From Terana coerulea (lineage: Eukaryota > Basidiomycota > Agaricomycetes > Polyporales > Phanerochaetaceae): a DNA stretch of 13,515 bases. Within the stretch, counting starts at the first letter, position 1. Every line of letters starts with the position of its first letter. Position numbers and translations under genes: made by a program. The notes beneath the pieces were generated by a model. It was not told the DNA's origin. It made no database searches and saw only the letters and a program-made list of their open reading frames with translations. Location: NCBI GenBank assembly GCA_024811115.1, contig JAKOGH010001007.1, positions 1 to 13,515 of the forward strand. The letters run 5' to 3'. Positions 8,478 to 13,515 of this stretch are shown here, piece by piece.

Positions 8478-9749
8478 TCATTCCTGCACGAGATCATCAA
8501 ACTCCTGCCCCACCTCCTCTCGATCGTCGGTTTTCGTGGTCCACCCGAAAGTCAGCGTGCAGGAGGTTCTGGTCTTGAGGATGTTTTGCAGAGAGCGAAC
8601 AACCGGGTTATCGAATGCCATCTGGATTTCCGCTAGCACAGCTGAGTGTTCCTTCCAGATGGCTAATCGTATGACGACCTCGCGAAGTGAAGGTGGTGCG
8701 TTCGGTATTAACACCTCGGCCAACGCAAGTGCGGTGACTGCCTCCTGCTCTGCCAAGGACTGGAGTCTAAATATAGATACCCGGACAATGAGCAGGTTGG
8801 GACATGCTGTAACGCTGCTTATAAAATCACCTGCAGAGCTGTGAGAATTCACTACGTAGTTCTAGCAACATTGTGAGCTCACTTTGTGCCTCGGCGTACA
8901 GCTGTGTTGACGAACGTAAGCTGAGCTCCTCCACCGAAGCCCCATGGACTTGGAGATAGCCGCTCAACTGTGCAATATCTGGGGGGTGGAAAATGCATAT
9001 ATCTAGGGAGCGGCAAGCGATTTCCTTCGGATAATGTGCCGTGCCGAAGAGTACATGGGACACCCCCTGGAGAGTGAGGCGATCAATAGAAGGCCACGAT
9101 GCGTCTTCCAGTTCAAGCTGGGCGGAATCAACTTGGGGTGAAAGACTCCACAAAAATATGAACCCGAGGTGAAGATGTCTGCACGTTAGGAGTACCGACA
9201 CCATCTCGAGGAGATCACGTGGTACAGCTTCGCCATATGGGTGCGACAGCACGCAATAGTTAAAGGACAGTCGGTCGAGTGAACGTTGTCGGCGTGAAAT
9301 GGCTGGCGGCTTCCCATTGAGTTCGGTATGAGTTATGTCGACGATTTTGAGCAGAGGAAGAAGAGTGATAATCGAAGATAGTAGCTCTGCCGAAAGCATG
9401 GGTGGCCTGCGTTCGGCGGCGACCGGGGCCCACCGCCAAGCTTCAATTCTCGAATGAATTGTCCAACCTCTGGTGTAAATGCAATGAAGTCGTGCAGAGA
9501 CTTGTATGTCTTGGCGTGCCCATCGACAGAAACTTGCTTGAAGAGCAAAGGGCAGGCTAACAAGCGGAACTGTCTTGCAGCAAGCGAGCAGGACCGTAGC
9601 GTCTCCTTGTCGATGTGCTCGAGAATTTCCCGGATAAGTTCGACAGGCAGCTGCGGCACCAAGGACGGTGAATGAGTGGCAGAGTGGGCGGATTGAAGTG
9701 TATGTTCTTTGTGTTGCCCAGACGCTTCAGCCTCAGGCATGTTCGACAT
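8478..9749 (-). CDS. F-box protein, frame-disrupted
   Basis: This is probably a substrate-recognition subunit of an SCF (Skp1-Cullin-F-box) ubiquitin ligase; the target is unknown. From the ATG at 9747-9749 (MSNMPEAEASGQ), the F-box covers residues about 33-72 (LPVELIREILEHI .. LRSCSLAARQFRLLACPLLF). Agaricomycetes have large F-box families with this pattern. After it comes a leucine-rich region without clear repeats. The protein is spread over three frames: 9749 to about 9420, then about 9415 to 8840 (from MLSAELLSSIITLLPLLK), then about 8836 to 8478 (GDFISSVTACPNLLIVRVS). This needs a -1 shift near 9415 and a +1 near 8836, which cancel to give about 423 residues. No intron was found. An open frame extends upstream to 9824, but only from a non-ATG codon, so 9749 is preferred. 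Confidence 0.7.
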
Positions 9750-9824
9750 GGTGGCACTCTGTGTGCTGGAGTGAAGACGAGACCAAGAGACGGAGACGCT
9801 CGTTTGAGGGACAATGGCGGTCAA

Positions 9825-10362
9825 AATGCTGGTGCTGGGAATTGTCGAGTAAACTGGGCGATCAAAAAATTATTAGTCTTAACGAGCCCTAATGAGTAGG
9901 AGAGCGACTGGGACTGGTAGGAGGCAACAAACTCGCCAGCGTCTACACGGAAACTCGTCGGCGTCTACAGAAACTCGAACTCGCTCGGGATATGCCGGTG
10001 GAACTGGAAGTCGCTACGCAAGAACATCCGGCTGGCTGATACTGCCATCTATATAGAGAATCACTACAGGCAGATACTCTCGTAATGTTTACTGACGGTG
10101 ACTTATCTGAGGGCCTACTCTTGTTTGTTTCTTCACTCGTTTTGGCAGCCGCTTGCCACGTGCCCCGGCCTCCAACGAAGGAAGACGCCCGTGAGAACAA
10201 AATAGTACTAATCACAGTAAAAGATATAAATTAGCATATATTTAGCTCGATTAGCCTTACAGAAGGGACAGAAAGAGCGCGAGTATGAGAACAAGAGTGA
10301 GATAGCATGACGAACGAGTCCAGGATTTAGCACAAGTAAAGCAGATTTACCGTTAATTTACC
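9825..10362. other. Intergenic, upstream of the F-box gene
   Basis: It holds a short tandem repeat (9929-9978) and an AT-rich stretch (about 10200-10260). Small open frames on both strands have no recognisable domain. The right part probably separates the divergent F-box gene and the next plus-strand open region. Confidence 0.4.
9929..9978. repeat. Short tandem repeat, about 2.5 units of 20-22 bp
   Basis: The units are 9929-9950 and 9951-9970, of the form AAACTCGTCGGCGTCTACAG, followed by a partial third unit starting AAACTCGAAC at 9971. They lie about 180-230 bp upstream of the F-box gene start. Confidence 0.55.
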
Positions 10363-10646
10363 TTGATGAACCCTATTCGACGCGCCCAGTCCGAGTCCGA
10401 GTGCACAGACGCCCAGTTCCACTATTTTGTCCGACAAGGACCTTCATACGCTCGCTTGCCGGCTGGAGCCTGGAGGGCCGTGAGAGAAATGATGCGCCTA
10501 CGGTCCGGCGCCACAAAGCTCTTCAGACCTGCGACCGCCTTGAAGAGATTTACAATGTTGTTATGGCCTCCATAGTTTTCGGCGTGAACTTGTATCTGTC
10601 GATGTCAGATTACGGGTGCGTTCCCCAGGGAAAGCTCGACCTTTAA
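10363..10646 (+). other. Weak coding-like region, unrecognised
   Basis: Two overlapping plus-strand frames look coding in turn. The first, 10366 to about 10480, includes DAQFHYFVRQGPSYARLPAG. The second, about 10480 to 10646, includes HKALQTCDRLEEIYNVVMAS followed by IVFGVNLYLSMSDYGC and a TAA. A single-base shift near 10485 would join them into about 90 residues. It has no clear promoter, no splice sites I trust and no recognised family. It may be a gene fragment. Confidence 0.25.
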
Positions 10647-10972
10647 CGTAGTAAGCAACAGTTTTCCACACAAGTATAGCAAAGTCTGAGCACCGAGCCT
10701 TGCAAATACTGCACAAGAAAAGCTGCAAACTGACACTGGGGAAGCTACAGTATATGCAGACAAATCAGCAGATCTCAAATTCCCAAGCATGTCCAAATCA
10801 GAGCTGGAAAGTGGACCTGGTATACGCTAGGCCGCTTCAGTACACGCCGGTGGGCAAGCTCGGACGCCCATGACCTCACTTCAGGGCAAGTCGTTTCGTC
10901 AAGAGGTAAATAGTTCACTGATCGTTCCTGCTGTGCCTGGTACGTACGCAAAATAAAAAGTCAATTTGAATG
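10647..10972. other. Intergenic, no gene seen
   Basis: I found no convincing coding sequence, RNA gene or repeat here. It probably forms the distal upstream region of the plus-strand gene starting at 11073. Confidence 0.45.
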
Positions 10973-11002
10973 ATATCAGCCACATATCAGCCACAATATC
11001 AG
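10973..11002 (+). repeat. ATATCAGCCAC direct repeats upstream of a TATA box
   Basis: ATATCAGCCAC occurs at 10973-10983 and 10984-10994, then ATATCAG again at 10996-11002. The array ends 14 nt before the TATA box of the gene at 11073, so it could be a cluster of activator or repressor sites. The binding factor is unknown. Confidence 0.45.
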
Positions 11003-11016
11003 AACCTTGGAACGCA

Positions 11017-11023
11017 TATATAA
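11017..11023 (+). promoter_or_regulatory. TATA box of the small plus-strand gene
   Basis: TATATAA lies 50 nt before the ATG at 11073, and the intervening leader is rich in pyrimidines (ACACACCCTCAAC). This supports MDAFKDIAS as the true start. Confidence 0.55.
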
Positions 11024-11072
11024 CCGTGCTCCTTCAATGACGAGGGGCATTCTTTGTCCACACACCCTCAAC

Positions 11073-11425
11073 ATGGACGCATTCAAGGACATTGCATCCA
11101 CCGAATCTGACTATTTCGCCCAAAAGTCGGCCTTGCAGGAAGAAGTGCAGATGGGGGAGACGGCCGCGAGCATCGCTGCGAAAGCTCCCGTGAGCCCCGA
11201 GACAGTTATTCAAGGCATACTGGAATACCGAAAGATCAGTGCGTTGGACATATCTTTGGGGCGAAGAGCTTTACTTACAGCCTATGGCCATTGTCGACAT
11301 AAGAACGACTTACGAGCGAGTACTTTATGCCCGTGGTTCTGGGCACAGCTGCGGTACTCTTGGCTGCTGTCGCGGCGCACGAGGCGTACGCCCGTCAGTT
11401 CGCTCCTGAGCGTCGCTTGTTCTAG
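11073..11425 (+). CDS. Small putative membrane protein, unrecognised, frame-disrupted
   Basis: I do not recognise the family. From the ATG at 11073 the product begins MDAFKDIASTESDYFAQKSA and has an N-terminal hydrophilic part of about 50 residues, including APVSPETVIQGILEYRKI. A possible 42-nt intron (GTGCGT..TTACAG, about 11239-11280) follows; it is a multiple of three, so the frame is the same spliced or not. A -1 shift near 11316-11318 then moves to a frame with YFMPVVLGTAAVLLAAVAA, a good membrane segment, and a C-terminus HEAYARQFAPERRLF ending at TAG 11423-11425. Without the shift the frame runs to 11429 with an arginine-rich, unlikely tail. A GTAAGC directly after the stop could be a further donor. 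The gene converges on UTP22. Confidence 0.5.
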
Positions 11426-11580
11426 GTAAGCCGCAAGCCCTCTCATTCCAATATCTCACACTCACAGACCTTACAGTGAAATACTCACTACAACCGACCG
11501 TTGAGCGTCATCTCAAGCTCCAGCTGAAGACGGAGAAAGACATAAGCAAGTTAATGTTCTCCGGAATGAAACGTAGACAG

Positions 11581-11586
11581 AATAAA
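11581..11586 (+). terminator. Possible polyadenylation signal (AATAAA)
   Basis: AATAAA lies 155 nt past the TAG of the plus-strand gene at 11073-11425 and 65 nt before the end of the convergent UTP22 gene. Fungal signals are loose, so this is tentative. Confidence 0.3.
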
Positions 11587-11650
11587 CGATCATAAGAACA
11601 GTCGCCGACTGGCGAATCATGTCGCCGTGTACTGATGTATATAGATGGTA

Positions 11651-13515
11651 TTATACTTGCACCGTGATTCCTGCGACGAGCTCCGTGCCCATCCTCTCAA
11701 TCTCGGACAGCACCGCCTCCGAGTTGAGCGTCACGAGGCTCTTGTCTTTCGACTTTTCCTTCTCGCTTTCCTGGAGAGGCCACGTCCCGTGAGCAATTCG
11801 CGTGACGGAGGAGCGAGCGCAGGACAAACCTTGGGCGCAGGCATGTTGTTGAAATTCCCAAGGACACGGAACGGTCTGGGCTCCTTCAGCGACGGGTCCC
11901 ACACCGCGCCGTAACGGTCTCCACCGAAGGGATCGTAGAAGATCTTGAACGTATCGGTGTATACGCGCTGTATACGTGCTGAGCACTCATCCAAGAACTG
12001 CAACGGAAAGTAGGGACTAACCTTTAGGTCGCTGAAGAACAACCCCGCTGGGTCAAAGCCTGGCAGCAGAGGCCCAGCAGCTTCACCGTTTGTGATCCTC
12101 GCGTTCGCGTACTTGCCAGACTTGGCCCACACGCTGGGGTCGGCGGCAATGTTCTGGTAGTACTGCGGCAGGACGGGGCGGTCGAGCTGCACGATGAAGT
12201 CGTAGTGCTCCGTCGGGTGCACAAACAGAGTCTAAGCGCTGTATGAGCTCTCAGACCTGGGCTCGCGGCTGTGGTACACACCTTCACGTCAAACTCTGGA
12301 CTCTCCATGGCCTGCAAGCACGCATACGACGCCTTCGCGATCGCCTGTACCCGCCGCGCGACGATCGCGTCGGGACCTTCCGCCGTCCATACATGGCCCT
12401 CCGCATCCAGCTCCGTCACGATCCTCCACACGCCCACCCGCGTTGCCGAGGCGGCCTCGACCGGCGCCGGCACACCCGCGCCGTCCGGCTGCTCGCCGTA
12501 CAGCGGCACGTGCAGGCCCGCCGCCCACTCCCAGTCGCGCAGGAAGCGCACGACGCACGCGAACCCGCGCTCCTTCGTGCCCGGCACGCCCGCGCGCTCG
12601 CCCTGTGCGCCGCCGCTGCCGCCGCCGCCGAGGAAGACGTGCGCGCAGAGCAGCTCGACGGCCTCCTCGCCGACGTGCGCGCGCAGCAGCCAGTGGCTCG
12701 CGAGCCACCGCTTGACGAGCCGCACCGTCCCTGCGAACGCCGTGAAGCGGTGGTGCAGCGCCGCGACCGCGCGATGGTGCCGCGGGGCATGTATGAACCT
12801 TCTCGTGTACACCGCCTTGGCGTGCAGCGCCGCGCCGCGCTCCTGGGCGCTGGGCCCGACGCCCGCCGCGGCGTTCGCCTTCCGCATCTTCTTCTTCAGG
12901 TGCGCCGGGACGTGCGGCCGGTCGTCGATGATGCCGTCCAGCAGCGTCGCCTCACGGTCGTGCCATATTCGCGCGCGGAATGCCCAGCCCTCGGGCGTGA
13001 CGAGCTCCAGAGTGGCTGCATCCTCGATATCTAGCGTCGTCGCAGCGTCGCCGAGCACGACCTGCGCGGTCAGGCCCTTGACGGCCGACATGAGCGCGCT
13101 CGCGAGGGTCTCGAAGAACGCGAGCTTGATCTTCTGGATCGCACGGAGGTCGTCCGGCCAGCGCCCGCTTTTCTCAAACTCGATGACAACATCCATGACG
13201 GGCAGGTAGCGCGCGCACGCCGGCAGCGCCGCCGCGAGGTTCTCAGGCAGCGCGACGGGCACAAAGACGTTGGTGTACCGCAGCGACTCGGCTACCGCGC
13301 TGACGTTCAGCACCGCGAGCGGGAGCTCGTCGTCCAGGCTCTTGATGCGCTTCACGAGCGCGTCAAACGCAGCCATCGCGGCCTTGAACCCCGTCTGTGT
13401 CTTCGCGGCGGCGTAGAGCGTGCTCACGCTCTCCGGCACGCGCAGCAGCGCGTCGAAGTCGGCCTGCCAGGCGTGCACGGCCGCCTCGGGGACGCCGCAG
13501 TGGCGCTGGAGGAGG
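11651..13515 (-). CDS. UTP22: U3 snoRNP component Utp22/Nrap, 3' half (partial)
   Basis: Utp22 (Nrap in animals) is a nucleolar protein of the UTP-C complex with Rrp7 and casein kinase II. It joins the 90S/SSU processome, which cleaves the pre-rRNA to make 18S rRNA. Exons on the minus strand: >13515-12282, 12231-12022, 11967-11830 and 11770-11651 (TAA 11651-11653), with introns of 50, 54 and 59 nt, all phase 0. About 566 residues are visible, roughly the C-terminal half of a protein that is about 1,200 residues in yeast. Family hallmarks are VVIEFEKSGRWPDDLRAIQK, LVTPEGWAFRARIWHDRE, RWLASHWLLRAHVGEEAVEL, VHPTEHYDFIVQL and FYDPFGGDRYGAVWDP, then the tail SEIERMGTELVAGITVQV. They fall in the later Nrap domains; the N-terminal nucleotidyltransferase-like domain lies outside the window. 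The frame is clean throughout and more GC-rich than the neighbours. There is no start in the window. Confidence 0.92.

Noticed and set aside
12243..13209. Long plus-strand open frames of 263 and 312 codons
   Set aside because: They are antisense to the GC-rich UTP22 exon, are low-complexity Arg/Pro/Ala-rich, and cross its intron. UTP22 motifs on the minus strand are decisive.

Overview
The window looks like nuclear DNA of a filamentous fungus, most likely a basidiomycete (Agaricomycete). The protein-coding genes are cut by many short introns (about 49-59 nt, GT..AG, often with a CTNAC/CTGAC-type branch sequence). Several genes have a TATA-like box 40-60 nt before the start codon. The families present (phytase-like secreted protein, F-box protein, GNAT acetyltransferase, Utp22/Nrap) are typical fungal content. 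No tRNA, rRNA, CRISPR or bacterial operon signal was seen.

Layout, left to right: a 121-bp hairpin-forming inverted repeat (33-153); a plus-strand gene for a secreted phytase-like (esterase-like) protein in ten exons (503-2473); an 18-bp tandem repeat (2572-2679); a minus-strand gene for an unrecognised membrane protein with an acidic loop (about 3171-3899); a non-autonomous DNA transposon-like element with long terminal inverted repeats and a perfect 6-bp target-site duplication (4449-6027); a minus-strand GNAT acetyltransferase in eight exons (6206-7233); a decayed partial copy of the Utp22/Nrap gene (about 7662-8420, minus); a minus-strand F-box protein gene (8478-9749); a weak plus-strand open region (10363-10646); a small plus-strand gene with a TATA box and one membrane segment (11073-11425); and the 3' half of UTP22/Nrap (11651 to beyond 13515, minus).

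Two themes stand out. First, five host genes carry apparent single-base indels that break the reading frame, although splice sites and flanking protein sequence stay well formed. In three of them the shifts cancel out overall. The UTP22 gene is clean over about 1.7 kb of coding sequence. This could mean uncorrected assembly indels or recent gene decay, and the sequence alone cannot decide. Second, the region has been rearranged: a transposon-like element with a doubled right end sits in it, and a piece of UTP22 has been copied, introns included, about 4 kb away in the same orientation.

The genes do not form an obvious pathway or cluster. UTP22 is a housekeeping ribosome-biogenesis gene; the others look like independent accessory genes.
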